NCBI GenBank assembly: GCA_020636275.1
Contig: JACJYD010000001.1
Location: 1,612,001-1,676,000 of the forward strand
Direction: 5' to 3'
DNA: 64,000 nucleotides
Source: Lewinellaceae bacterium
Lineage (GTDB): Bacteria > Bacteroidota > Bacteroidia > Chitinophagales > Saprospiraceae
The position numbers and the translations under genes were made by a program. Positions 51,160 through 59,608 of this stretch are shown here, one piece after another. The notes below the pieces were generated by a model that saw nothing but the letters and a program-made list of their open reading frames with translations, was not told the origin of the DNA and searched no databases. Numbering within the stretch: the stretch's first letter is position 1; every line of letters starts with the position of its first letter.

Positions 51160-52158
51160 ATGAGTATCCTGAATTTCCAGAAACCCGACAAGATCGTCAT
51201 GCAAAAAGCAGACGATTTCGAAGGGATATTCGAATTCAAACCCCTCGAACCCGGCTTCGGTCAGACTGTGGGGAATTCCTTGCGGCGGGTATTGCTCTCC
51301 TCCCTGGAGGGCTTCGCTATTTCGGCCGTGCGCATCGCGGGCGTCGATCACGAATTCTCCACCATCAAAGGTGTCGTAGAAGATGTCGTCGATATCCTGC
51401 TCAATCTCAAACAGGTCCGTCTGAAGCAACTTATCCAGGACGAAGATGTCTCCGCTGAAAAGATCTATCTCACCGTGACCGGTAAGGAAGTCTTTAAAGC
51501 CGGCGATATCGAAGAACATACCAACGTGTTCAAAGTCATGAACCCCGGCCTGGAGATCTGCCATATGGAACCTACCGTCAACCTCGAACTCGAATTGACC
51601 GTCACCAAAGGACGGGGGTATGTGCCGGCAGACGAAAATCTGCCCAAAGATGCGCCCATCGGCGTCGTGCCGATCGATGCGATCTATACGCCGATCAAGA
51701 ACGTCTCCTACATGATCGAAAATACCCGTGTAGGCCAACGTACCGACTACGAGAAGCTCAATATCATCGTCAAAACCGATGGAACCATCCATCCGGAAGA
51801 AGCGATCAAGGAAGCTTCCCGCATCCTCATCCAGCACCTCATGCTGATCACGGATGAGAATATTACCTTCGATGACGCCACCAGCCGGCAGGATGATATC
51901 GTGGACGAACACATCCTCCACATGCGCAAGCTGCTCAAGACTTCGTTGGAAGACCTCGACCTCTCCGTCCGGGCTTACAACTGCCTCAAAGCAGCCAAGA
52001 TCAATACCCTGGCCGAACTGGTTCGCTACGATACGCACGAGCTCCTCAAATTCCGCAACTTCGGGAAAAAATCCCTGGTCGAGATCGAAGAACTCCTGCA
52101 AGACAAGGGCCTGACCTTTGGTATGGACCTGACCAAGTACAAACTGGACGAAGAATAA
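51160..52158 (+). CDS. rpoA: RNA polymerase alpha subunit
   Basis: A 332-residue alpha subunit. The N-terminal dimerisation domain contains PGFGQTVGNSLRRVLLSSLEG (quoted in two overlapping parts would be longer; here LRRVLLSSLEG) and the C-terminal domain contains LSVRAYNCLKAAKI and LLKFRNFGKKSLVEIEELL. Normal length. It lies 172 bases after rpsD and 111 before rplQ. Confidence 0.98.
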   Translation: MSILNFQKPDKIVMQKADDFEGIFEFKPLEPGFGQTVGNSLRRVLLSSLEGFAISAVRIAGVDHEFSTIKGVVEDVVDILLNLKQVRLKQLIQDEDVSAEKIYLTVTGKEVFKAGDIEEHTNVFKVMNPGLEICHMEPTVNLELELTVTKGRGYVPADENLPKDAPIGVVPIDAIYTPIKNVSYMIENTRVGQRTDYEKLNIIVKTDGTIHPEEAIKEASRILIQHLMLITDENITFDDATSRQDDIVDEHILHMRKLLKTSLEDLDLSVRAYNCLKAAKINTLAELVRYDTHELLKFRNFGKKSLVEIEELLQDKGLTFGMDLTKYKLDEE

Positions 52159-52269
52159 TCCGAGAAAGGAACCTGCCGCCACAAGCGGATTTCCTTTCCA
52201 CTATTTTATTGCAATAACCGGACCCTGCCGGTCTGGTGTTGCGAAGTTCACCTGATTAAATCACTTACC

Positions 52270-52869
52270 ATGCGACACGGTAAAAAAGTCAACCATCTCG
52301 GCCGGACATCCGAGCACCGCAAAGCGCTGCTCCGCAATCTGGCCATCGCGCTCATCACGCATAAGCGCATCAATACAACCCTGGCCAAGGCCCGTTCCCT
52401 GCGTCAGTTCATCGAACCGCTTATCACCAAAGCAAAAGACAATACCACCCACTCCCGGAGGGTCGTCTTTTCCTATCTCCAAAACAAAGAAGCGATCAAA
52501 GAATTGTACGGCCCCGTTGCCGCTAAAGTAGGTGATCGCCCGGGTGGATATGTCCGCGTGATCAAAACCGGCTTCCGCAGAGGCGACGGCTCCGAAACCG
52601 CTTTGATCGAACTCGTCGACTTCAATGAAGTCTACAACGTCAAAGGCGAGGCTACTGGCGACCAGAAGAAGAAACGCACCCGCCGTGGCGGTGGTGGCGG
52701 AAGCGCCGCTAAAGCAGCAGCTCCCGCAGCTCCTAAAGCTCCCGTCGTGGAGGAAGTTGCCGAAGAAATCGTAGAAGACACGACCGATCAGGTCGAAGAT
52801 ATCGTCGAAGACGCCACGGATGTGGACACCGACGCCGGCGAACAGGAAGAAGAAAAAACCAACGAATAA
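52270..52869 (+). CDS. rplQ: Ribosomal protein L17 with long acidic tail
   Basis: A 199-residue L17. The core (~1-125) starts MRHGKKVNHLGRTSEHRKAL and ends near LIELVDFNEVYN. A ~70-residue tail follows: first basic and Gly-rich (KKKRTRRGGGGGS), then Ala/Pro-rich, then strongly acidic (EEVAEEIVEDTTDQ). Bacterial L17 is usually 115-130 residues, and Bacteroidota forms often have extensions. It ends the cluster and is followed by a strong terminator. Confidence 0.97.
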   Translation: MRHGKKVNHLGRTSEHRKALLRNLAIALITHKRINTTLAKARSLRQFIEPLITKAKDNTTHSRRVVFSYLQNKEAIKELYGPVAAKVGDRPGGYVRVIKTGFRRGDGSETALIELVDFNEVYNVKGEATGDQKKKRTRRGGGGGSAAKAAAPAAPKAPVVEEVAEEIVEDTTDQVEDIVEDATDVDTDAGEQEEEKTNE

Positions 52870-52893
52870 ACCCAAGTTCAATTTTGAACATTC

Positions 52894-52928
52894 AAAAGGC
52901 GCTTCCCGAAAGAGAAGCGCCTTTTTTT
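52894..52928 (+). terminator. Strong intrinsic terminator after rplQ
   Basis: AAAAGGCGCTTC (52894-52905) and GAAGCGCCTTTT (52914-52925) pair over 12 bp around CCGAAAGA, followed by further T residues. It also overlaps the stop codon of the convergent gene and could end both transcripts. Confidence 0.9.
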
Positions 52929-54468
52929 ATCCCCGCAACCCCTCTAATACCAATTCCCACAGATCTTCGTACGGGATGATCTCGATCTCGTGCGCCTCCC
53001 GGGCCAGCACCAGCGGCACGTTTTTCAATTGATGAAAATACTTGCCGGTTCGCCGCTCCAATTCCTTTCTCCTGAAAAAACTCCTCGGAAGCTGGTTTAG
53101 CATTTTGATGAAACAATTCGTCCGGAAATGTTCCCCCTGCCGGAAATGCCGGAAGGCATACCTGGAAAGCGCGTCCAGCCGCTCGTTCACCGCGCTGTAG
53201 TCGCCCTGGTTTAACAGGAAGAGGATCTGGATGATCAGGATCGGGATATTGTATCCCCGCTTGTCGCGGGCAAATACGGGCACTTCGTTGAGAAACTTGC
53301 TGAGGCGAAAAGGGGATTGCTCCAACTCGGGACAGGCCGACCGGATCTTTCCGGTTTTGTGCGTGTACTGGATAAATGCCTCGATAATGTACCAGGGCTC
53401 CCGGACAGAAGGGTACAACCGCCGGAACCGTGTATGGCCGGTGCATTGCTTCCATATCTCGTAGGCTTTCAGGTAAGATTTGGAGTGCAGGGCCAGAATG
53501 CAGTACAATTCCATCCCCTTGAACCAGTTGCTTTGCCCCGTTTCCAGCATCTCCAACAGTTGCAGCACGGCTTCTTCCCCGTTCCGGTATTCCTCCATCT
53601 GGATGTAGCTCACGACCAGTTGGTACAAATACGGGCGAATGTAGGCGTCGGGGATGAGTTTGAATTTCCGGAAGTATTGTACGGCCTCCAGGCAACGTTG
53701 CACCGTGGCCGCATAGTCGTTTACGACCATGCTCTTTGCCACCGAAAGAAAGCGCATGCGATGCTGGAGCTTCCAACTGTTTACCACCCGGAGCGTTTCC
53801 CTCAATTCCGATTCGTACCGCTGAGCCATTTCGAAGTAGTGCCGCTTGGTGCTCTTGTCGGTCACGTAATGCGACAGGAGCTCTTCCAGATACCCGTCCG
53901 CCCGGATCTCCGCATTGTTGAGCTGTTGGTAATACAATACCTTTTTGTGGTATTCTTCAAATTTTCGCCGATTGCCCAGGATGACGGCGTTATGGTGCCT
54001 CAGGACCTGGAGCGTTTCGAGAATGACGGGCGTCAATTCGATCTGCCGGGCTTTGTGCAACAACTTGTGGAATAGCCCGATCGCCGCATTCCTGGCGCCC
54101 CGCCGCAGGAGGAAACGCGCCGCTGTAAAGTCCCGGTAGCAATTGTAGTATGCCCTTTCGTAGGCGCTTTGCCTGCTTTGCTTCTGGTCAATGAAGAAAA
54201 GGGTGTTCAACAGGCGCTTCTTGAGATCGTGTTTCAGCTTTGAATAACTGCTCCGCGCCGAAGTGGGGGTTCCGTATAAAAAATGGAGGGCCTCTTCATC
54301 GCTTTCCAGCACCCCGGATGAAATTCCCTGGTAGAGCTTCATGATCTTGGAAGAAGAGGGCATAGAAGGCCCCAGCATTTCGATGGACCTGATCTTATGG
54401 CTCGTGATGACCGTTACCAGTTCGCGCAATTCTCTCATACCTTCCGGATTGCGCACCCTGCCGTCCAT
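52927..54468 (-). CDS. Large helical protein of unknown function
   Basis: A 513-residue soluble protein, probably cytoplasmic, with no signal peptide or membrane segment. It is predicted by eye to be almost all helical with TPR-like aromatic/Leu spacing (AYERAYYNCYRDFTAARFLL, QLVVSYIQMEEYRNGEEAVL, AYEIWKQCTGHTRF). The N-terminus (MRELRELVTVITSHKIRSIE) may be a short interaction segment. I do not recognise a named family; similar-looking helical hypothetical proteins occur in Saprospiria. The ATG at 54468 is chosen; 54438 is equally possible. It is convergent with rplQ. Confidence 0.65.
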   Translation of the reverse strand: MDGRVRNPEGMRELRELVTVITSHKIRSIEMLGPSMPSSSKIMKLYQGISSGVLESDEEALHFLYGTPTSARSSYSKLKHDLKKRLLNTLFFIDQKQSRQSAYERAYYNCYRDFTAARFLLRRGARNAAIGLFHKLLHKARQIELTPVILETLQVLRHHNAVILGNRRKFEEYHKKVLYYQQLNNAEIRADGYLEELLSHYVTDKSTKRHYFEMAQRYESELRETLRVVNSWKLQHRMRFLSVAKSMVVNDYAATVQRCLEAVQYFRKFKLIPDAYIRPYLYQLVVSYIQMEEYRNGEEAVLQLLEMLETGQSNWFKGMELYCILALHSKSYLKAYEIWKQCTGHTRFRRLYPSVREPWYIIEAFIQYTHKTGKIRSACPELEQSPFRLSKFLNEVPVFARDKRGYNIPILIIQILFLLNQGDYSAVNERLDALSRYAFRHFRQGEHFRTNCFIKMLNQLPRSFFRRKELERRTGKYFHQLKNVPLVLAREAHEIEIIPYEDLWELVLEGLRG

Positions 54469-54682
54469 CCATTTTAAAGATAGGGCCTTTTGTCGGCAGT
54501 TTCGGCTTTTTTGCGGAAAAATCGCGCCGGATTCCCGTCCTATCTCACAAGAGGAGGGTAAAAATTTAACTGCATTTGAAAATTTTAAGACTTGATAATC
54601 AGGCAGATGAAGTTTTAAAATGGAAAAGATGGGGGGTAAAGCCGGCGTATTGGATGGCAGTGCGAAGACCATCGGAGGGGGC

Positions 54683-54690
54683 TACATTTG
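54683..54690 (+). promoter_or_regulatory. Bacteroidota -7 promoter motif TACATTTG
   Basis: Fits TAnnTTTG, 34 bases before the 23-residue peptide ORF at 54725. It supports active transcription of the peptide and perhaps the exported-protein gene at 55138. Confidence 0.5.
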
Positions 54691-54724
54691 TAGAGTCACT
54701 GATTGAAAACAAAACTGAAAAGCT

Positions 54725-54796
54725 ATGATGACTAAGAACAACCAGAACAAGCGGCGGAATCCAGACATCGTGATCGAAGACGAGACCCTGGGCTAG
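54725..54796 (+). CDS. 23-residue peptide ORF
   Basis: ATG ATG start, then a basic polar part (TKNNQNKRRNP) and an acidic end (DIVIEDETLG), stop TAG. It sits 34 bases after a TAnnTTTG motif and is followed by a GC-rich stem (GCCCGGCAG with CTGCCGGGC) and T-rich ATTTTC. It could be a leader peptide, a small regulatory peptide or chance. No modification enzyme gene is adjacent. Confidence 0.35.
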   Translation: MMTKNNQNKRRNPDIVIEDETLG

Positions 54797-55137
54797 AAGC
54801 CCGGCCCGGCAGCGGAATTACAACCCGGAGCGCCTGCGTAGGTGGAGAAGGAAGGATGCCTGCCGGGCATTTTCAGAAAATTTCATAACCAACTATACTG
54901 AGCTAAAGATCATGGGATTTGGTAGCGACAACCAGACCATCTAAGAATTTTTTCTAACAGGGGGCCATCGGTCTGCGGAATAATGGATCAGGAGGGTGAG
55001 CCATAATTCTACTGTTGTCGCTCCAATCCCTTTTTAGCTAAATCCTGAACAAATGCCTGGGATAATTTCTGCTGCAGGCTGCCTTCTTCCTGATTAGCTA
55101 TTTTTTGAAACACAGTACTTAACCAAAAATAAATCTT
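54797..55137. other. Gene-poor spacer with possible gene remnant
   Basis: No plus-strand gene beyond a 10-codon frame near 54913. On the minus strand, 55009-55130 reads as a protein-like 40-residue tail (VFQKIANQEEGSLQQKLSQA, ending KKGLERQQ) joined upstream only to antisense of the next gene, so it may be the remnant 3' end of a lost gene. Confidence 0.35.
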
Positions 55138-56622
55138 ATGCGAAATTCGACTTTGCGATGGGCCATCGCACTGATGGCTATTGGCCTGATCCAGGTCCAA
55201 AGCAGCCTGGCCCAACGAGCCTGGGAGTCTATCCCGGCGTACGATGGACTGCAAGTCCGGAACGAAATGCTGGTATTTTCCAACAAAACCGTTTTCGACC
55301 AGGTCTACCAGGACCTGGAACAACGGATTGCCCTCTGGAACGACGACCCGGATGTCACCACGCCGGAACCGAAAACGGAGCAGGATTGTCCGGACGATAA
55401 CACGGTGCTTGCTCTTTTTGCACAGCGTTACCCGATCACTTCCATCCGGGAAGTATCGCTGCAGCGGGAGTGTGAGTGGCTGAATACAGGCGGAAACCCC
55501 ATGGAATTTGAAGGCCATCACCTGGTAGATGAGATCCTGGCCGCTCTGTTCAACGAGCGGTATCAGGTACAGGTGGGAACCGACATTTATTACATTCCCG
55601 AACCAGGCGTCACGTATACCGTCGCCAATGCAGACCTGTCGGCCTTGGCGGCACTCGAACAGGGAGAAAGCCCCTACGGATTGCGCAACGTGACCGTACA
55701 CGGGCCGGAAGGCGGCTGCGAGGCCAACTTTTCAGTCAACACCGATTATTCGACCACCAACGTGGGGTTTGCCTTCACCGGTGAACCGCAGGGTGGGGAT
55801 CTGTCCTATTTCTGGGAATTCGGAGATGGTACCACCTCAGCTGCATCCAATCCCATCCACAACTATTCCAGTGCGGGCACCTATACCGTTTGTCTTACCA
55901 TTAAAGCGAGCAAACCGGAATCCTGTATCGACCGGGTCTGTAAAACGATCCAGGTCGGATCGGATGGCTGCCAACCCTATTTTATCTATAACGAAACGGG
56001 ACAACCCGGAGGCGTGTGTTTCATCGATAATTCCCAATTCCTCCAGAATGTGGTCAGTTGGAACTGGCAATTTGGCGACGGCTCCCCGTTGGGCAACCAG
56101 CCTAATCCCTGCCATACCTTTCCCTGCGACAAGACATATTTCGTGACCCTTACGATCGAAACCAGCGGAGGTTGCACCGGTTACTTCTCCCTGCCGGTTA
56201 CGGTGAATTCATATGGGTGTTGTGCTTCCAGCGCATCCAAGGTAGGTTCTCATTACTACGCCGGGAATTCCAAAATGATCAAGTATAACCAGCGTCACGT
56301 ACAGATACCGATCCTGTACCACCGGGTCGTTTCGAACCTCAAGAATTACAAACGAAAATCGAACGGCAAATGGAAAAAGGAAGCGGCCAATCTTCAGATC
56401 AACCTGCAGGGGAATGTCTTCCTCCCCTCCCAGACCGGGTGTAAATGCAACCTGCCGTTCAACATCGTCAATACTGCGCTGGCATTCAACAAAAAGAACC
56501 TCACCATTACCAAAGCAGTGGGCAAGGCCTTCAAATCAAAAATTGAGAACGAATGGAGTGCCGGTTACACCGTAAATAACGCCTTGCTAACCCAGGAAAC
56601 AACACCCGTTATCTGCGAGTGA
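55138..56622 (+). CDS. Exported protein with two PKD domains
   Basis: A 494-residue exported protein. Signal peptide: MRNSTLRWAIALMAIGLIQV followed by QSSLAQ. Residues ~30-190 are an N-terminal region of unknown type. Two PKD domains follow, at about 195-275 (FWEFGDGTTSAASNPIHNYS) and 278-355 (WNWQFGDGSPLGNQPNPCHT). The C-terminal ~135 residues are basic and contain paired cysteines (YGCCASS, GCKCN); no T9SS sorting domain is recognisable. Function unknown; PKD domains suggest protein or polysaccharide binding at the surface. Two tandem exported paralogues follow downstream. Confidence 0.75.
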   Translation: MRNSTLRWAIALMAIGLIQVQSSLAQRAWESIPAYDGLQVRNEMLVFSNKTVFDQVYQDLEQRIALWNDDPDVTTPEPKTEQDCPDDNTVLALFAQRYPITSIREVSLQRECEWLNTGGNPMEFEGHHLVDEILAALFNERYQVQVGTDIYYIPEPGVTYTVANADLSALAALEQGESPYGLRNVTVHGPEGGCEANFSVNTDYSTTNVGFAFTGEPQGGDLSYFWEFGDGTTSAASNPIHNYSSAGTYTVCLTIKASKPESCIDRVCKTIQVGSDGCQPYFIYNETGQPGGVCFIDNSQFLQNVVSWNWQFGDGSPLGNQPNPCHTFPCDKTYFVTLTIETSGGCTGYFSLPVTVNSYGCCASSASKVGSHYYAGNSKMIKYNQRHVQIPILYHRVVSNLKNYKRKSNGKWKKEAANLQINLQGNVFLPSQTGCKCNLPFNIVNTALAFNKKNLTITKAVGKAFKSKIENEWSAGYTVNNALLTQETTPVICE

Positions 56623-56798
56623 GTGATCTGTTCGTGCAAAAAAGTACCGGGTAGGCAAGAGCTAAAGCTTGGTTCCGGGCAGGAGAAAAGAAGTGTAGAT
56701 GGAGATGTAAATTCATTCCTGCATGCACCGGACCAAGCCTTTTCCAAAATTCAGGGTGATCTTGATTCATCCCCAATTTTGAGAAAGCTCAAAAATAA

Positions 56799-56901
56799 AT
56801 GAACCGCAAAGGCGCTAAGAACGCAAAGACAGTCGGCTTTGGCACAATAGGTAATTGTTAAGATCCAATGTCTTTGCGTTCTTAGCGCCTTTGCGGTTCA
56901 T
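56799..56901. repeat. Perfect 33-bp inverted repeat
   Basis: The arms 56799-56831 and 56869-56901 are exact reverse complements over 33 bp with a 37-base loop. The arm contains AACCGCAAAGGCGCTAAGAA and CGCAAAGACA, a sequence type found dispersed in many bacterial genomes. It lies in the 338-base gap between two exported-protein genes. Confidence 0.85.
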
Positions 56902-56960
56902 AAACATAAAAGAATCCAAAAATTCGGAAGGATTCATGGTTACTCAAAAAACAATTTCTC

Positions 56961-58139
56961 ATGGAATACTCTATGGCGATTTGGAAAAAATGCTGGTGGT
57001 TCTTTTTGGTCTTTTGGTCGAACCTGGTCGCTGCCACTCCTTTCCCTGCGTCCGATTCACTGGAAAACTGGACGATCCGGTCACAGGAGGAATTCCGGAA
57101 AATAGCCTCCCATTATGGATATTTGTCTCAACCTTTGATTGCCGAGATCCGGCTTATCGAAGCGCAATTGTCGGAAACGCCGTCCCGGAATTACCGAAAA
57201 TGGGTGCGTTTATGGCAGCAAAAACAGAGCCTCGAACGGGAACTGGAAATTCTGGAAGCCCAGCAGGAACTGCAATTATTGAGGATCCGGTACAAAAAGG
57301 GGATCGATCTGATCAAACTCCTCTACGAGAAGATCCTGGCACTGGATCACCACTTTTCAAGTATGCAGATCTACCAGAATATCCTGATCCTTTCCAACCC
57401 GAACACCTACCCCGATTTTCAAAAGACCCGGACGGTCCTGGAGGAACAATTGAAGAAAAAAAACACCCTTCAATTGCCGGCCTTGCTGCACACCAATCCA
57501 TATCTGACAGCCGCCTTTTCCCTGGTTGCGACCATCGTAGGCGACGGGGAACCGAAGGAAAAACAACGCGAATTTGAAGATATCTCCTGTATCCTGGACT
57601 TCACCGTCCGCATGGGGGCCGAGTTGAGCGTGATCCAGCACGAAACGGAATACCTGAAACTGGCCAACCAGTCGCTCAAAGAGGAATGCGAGCGCCTGTT
57701 TGAAGACTATGTCAAAGTGGTCGGCTATCTCGTTCCCCTCGAAAAATGCCGGCTGGGTGACGATTGGGAGAACGTCTACCTCCAACTCGACGAGCACGTG
57801 CAAAACCTGGAGCAAAACCTCAATTCGGCACAAGACCCGGCGCAAAAGAGCCGTTGGTCGCGCGAACAGGTCAACCTCGAGTTTGCCACGCAACGGGTAG
57901 CCGATTTTATCGGGAAGTACCAGTTGTTTGTTACGCAGGGAACCCAGTATTACCAGAAATTCGACAACATCGTTTCCACCTATGAAAACGAGGATATATG
58001 CAAACAGGACCTGCCTTACCAATTTGAAGAACTCCGGGTAGATATCCGGCAGACGATCGATAAATTCTCAAACACCTACAACCTGCCCGAAATACAGGGT
58101 TCCCGCCTGAAGGACCTCCTCTACGGCATCATAGAATGA
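56961..58139 (+). CDS. Exported helical protein, paralogue 1 of an unknown pair
   Basis: A 392-residue exported protein with an N-terminal hydrophobic signal (IWKKCWWFFLVFWSNLVAA; an ATG at 56973 is an alternative start). It is mainly alpha-helical. A ~75-residue helical N-terminal part is followed by a domain (residues ~107-392) shared with the gene at 58568: RIRYKKGIDLIKLLYEKILA, then LGDDWENVYLQLDEHVQNLE, then EIQGSRLKDLLYG. Four cysteines (210, 243, 263, 347) match in position with the paralogue, which suggests two disulfides in the periplasm or outside. I recognise no family. It is the first gene of a three-gene run. Confidence 0.65.
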   Translation: MEYSMAIWKKCWWFFLVFWSNLVAATPFPASDSLENWTIRSQEEFRKIASHYGYLSQPLIAEIRLIEAQLSETPSRNYRKWVRLWQQKQSLERELEILEAQQELQLLRIRYKKGIDLIKLLYEKILALDHHFSSMQIYQNILILSNPNTYPDFQKTRTVLEEQLKKKNTLQLPALLHTNPYLTAAFSLVATIVGDGEPKEKQREFEDISCILDFTVRMGAELSVIQHETEYLKLANQSLKEECERLFEDYVKVVGYLVPLEKCRLGDDWENVYLQLDEHVQNLEQNLNSAQDPAQKSRWSREQVNLEFATQRVADFIGKYQLFVTQGTQYYQKFDNIVSTYENEDICKQDLPYQFEELRVDIRQTIDKFSNTYNLPEIQGSRLKDLLYGIIE

Positions 58140-58160
58140 GCAACTTAAAAAAATGAACAG

Positions 58161-58565
58161 ATGTATCCCGGCTGGAAACCATTGACCGCCTTCTTTTGGA
58201 CATTATTCTTTCAGGTCCTCGCTCCGTCGGGCCCTGCTCACCGGATGGCTGGAGTCGACTTTGGGGAACCCACCCGCGATTGCGCCGGCAGGGGGCAGAT
58301 CTGCCGCATCGAAGAACTGGACTGGAAGGTTCGGTGGCAACCGGAGGGCCTGGGCGAAACCTGGGTGGATTCCAATGGCGTCCTTCATTTTTCCCTTCCT
58401 GTATTTTTCTGGGAAGAAAAAAAAGACAGTCTTCCCAGGCTGCCGCTGTATTTGTTTTTGTCCTTGTTCCCCGCCCCTCTCCAACCGTTGCACGAAGCTC
58501 CGGTGCCCGGGAGACGGGAAATGGACGCCTTTTTATTTGAGATACCCTCCAAAAGCGGGAATTAA
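58161..58565 (+). CDS. Small exported protein with CAGRGQIC motif
   Basis: A 134-residue protein. An N-terminal hydrophobic stretch (residues ~8-22, TAFFWTLFFQVLAPSG) is a probable signal peptide. The only cysteines, Cys41 and Cys48, lie in DCAGRGQICRIE, likely a disulfide or small binding loop. Its end (FEIPSKSGN) abuts the next gene by 2 bases. Its frame, not the two overlapping frames, is favoured by placement between the paralogues and by the signal-like start. I do not recognise a family. Confidence 0.5.
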   Translation: MYPGWKPLTAFFWTLFFQVLAPSGPAHRMAGVDFGEPTRDCAGRGQICRIEELDWKVRWQPEGLGETWVDSNGVLHFSLPVFFWEEKKDSLPRLPLYLFLSLFPAPLQPLHEAPVPGRREMDAFLFEIPSKSGN

Positions 58566-58567
58566 AC

Positions 58568-59491
58568 ATGAACCTTCGATCGGGGATCGGTTGGCTGGCC
58601 CTTTTCCTGTTGCTTTGGGGATCACCTGCAGGGAGTCCGGCAGCACTTCAGCCGGATGAACTGGATCTTTCCCGCATCCGCTATCGAAAAGGCCTGGAAC
58701 TGATCCGGTTGCTCTACGAGAAGATCCTCAGCCTGGACCATCACTTTTCCACCATGCGGACAGCCCAACTGGTTCAGACCTTGTCCAACCCGCTTTCCTA
58801 TGAATTATTTCGGAAATACGTCTCTCCGGAAGGCACTCCTCCGCCTCCCGGGATGGAAAATCCCCATTTGGCGGCGGCCTTCATCCTGGCGGAGACCCCG
58901 TTGGCCGCAAAAACAGATGCAGCCAGGCGGGAGAAGCTGCTCTGTTTGCTCGATTTTGCCCTGCGCGTAAACTCCGATCTGCACCTCATTTATTACGAAA
59001 CGGAGTATCTCATCCAGGCCAACGACCGGATCCGGCGGGAATGCTGCGAGTTGTTTGAAGAGTACACCCGCGTGATCGGCTACCAAAAATCGCTGGACCA
59101 ATGCCGAAATGACGATGATTGGGAGGCCGTCTTTCTGGCCCTTGAAACACATATCCGATCCATGCGAAGACGCATGGAAGAAAACACTCCCGCCAACCGG
59201 CGGCAGCTGCTGCGCGACCACATCAATCTCGAGTTTTCGGTAGATCGCCTGCTAAACTTTATCGGACATTATCAGGTTCATATTCAACAGGGAGACCAGT
59301 ATTATCAGAAATTCCTGTTGATCCTTGACCATAACGCCCCCTTTGCTTCTTGCCTGGAGGATATTCCAGATGCCTGGAATTTGTTGAAGCTCGAGACAGC
59401 CCAATCGGTTGAATCCTTTTGCGAGGCTTACGAGGTTCCGGAATTAAAAGGCTCCCGTTTGAAAGATCTGCTGTATGGCTTTTCCGAATAG
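58568..59491 (+). CDS. Exported helical protein, paralogue 2 of an unknown pair
   Basis: A 307-residue exported protein, signal peptide MNLRSGIGWLALFLLLWGSP, lacking the N-terminal coiled part of the upstream paralogue. It aligns from residue ~36: RIRYRKGLELIRLLYEKILS, DDDWEAVFLALETHIR, GDQYYQKFLL and ELKGSRLKDLLYG. The cysteines 126, 159 or 160, 179 and 262 correspond to those of paralogue 1. The gene starts 2 bases after the small-protein gene, so the three are probably one operon. Role unknown. Confidence 0.65.
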   Translation: MNLRSGIGWLALFLLLWGSPAGSPAALQPDELDLSRIRYRKGLELIRLLYEKILSLDHHFSTMRTAQLVQTLSNPLSYELFRKYVSPEGTPPPPGMENPHLAAAFILAETPLAAKTDAARREKLLCLLDFALRVNSDLHLIYYETEYLIQANDRIRRECCELFEEYTRVIGYQKSLDQCRNDDDWEAVFLALETHIRSMRRRMEENTPANRRQLLRDHINLEFSVDRLLNFIGHYQVHIQQGDQYYQKFLLILDHNAPFASCLEDIPDAWNLLKLETAQSVESFCEAYEVPELKGSRLKDLLYGFSE

Positions 59492-59608
59492 CCGTTTTTT
59501 CGTTTTTTATAAGTTCAAATAGGGCGCTTAAAAAAAAATATTACTTTCACTGTTTATGTTCATAAAGCTAAAGCCATATACGTATTCTTCACCCCAAAAT
59601 CGAAAGTC

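Noticed and set aside
58196..58659. Two alternative plus-strand frames overlapping 58161-58565
   Set aside because: They lack the signal-like start and fit neither side of the neighbouring genes; the 58161 frame ends 2 bases before the next start.
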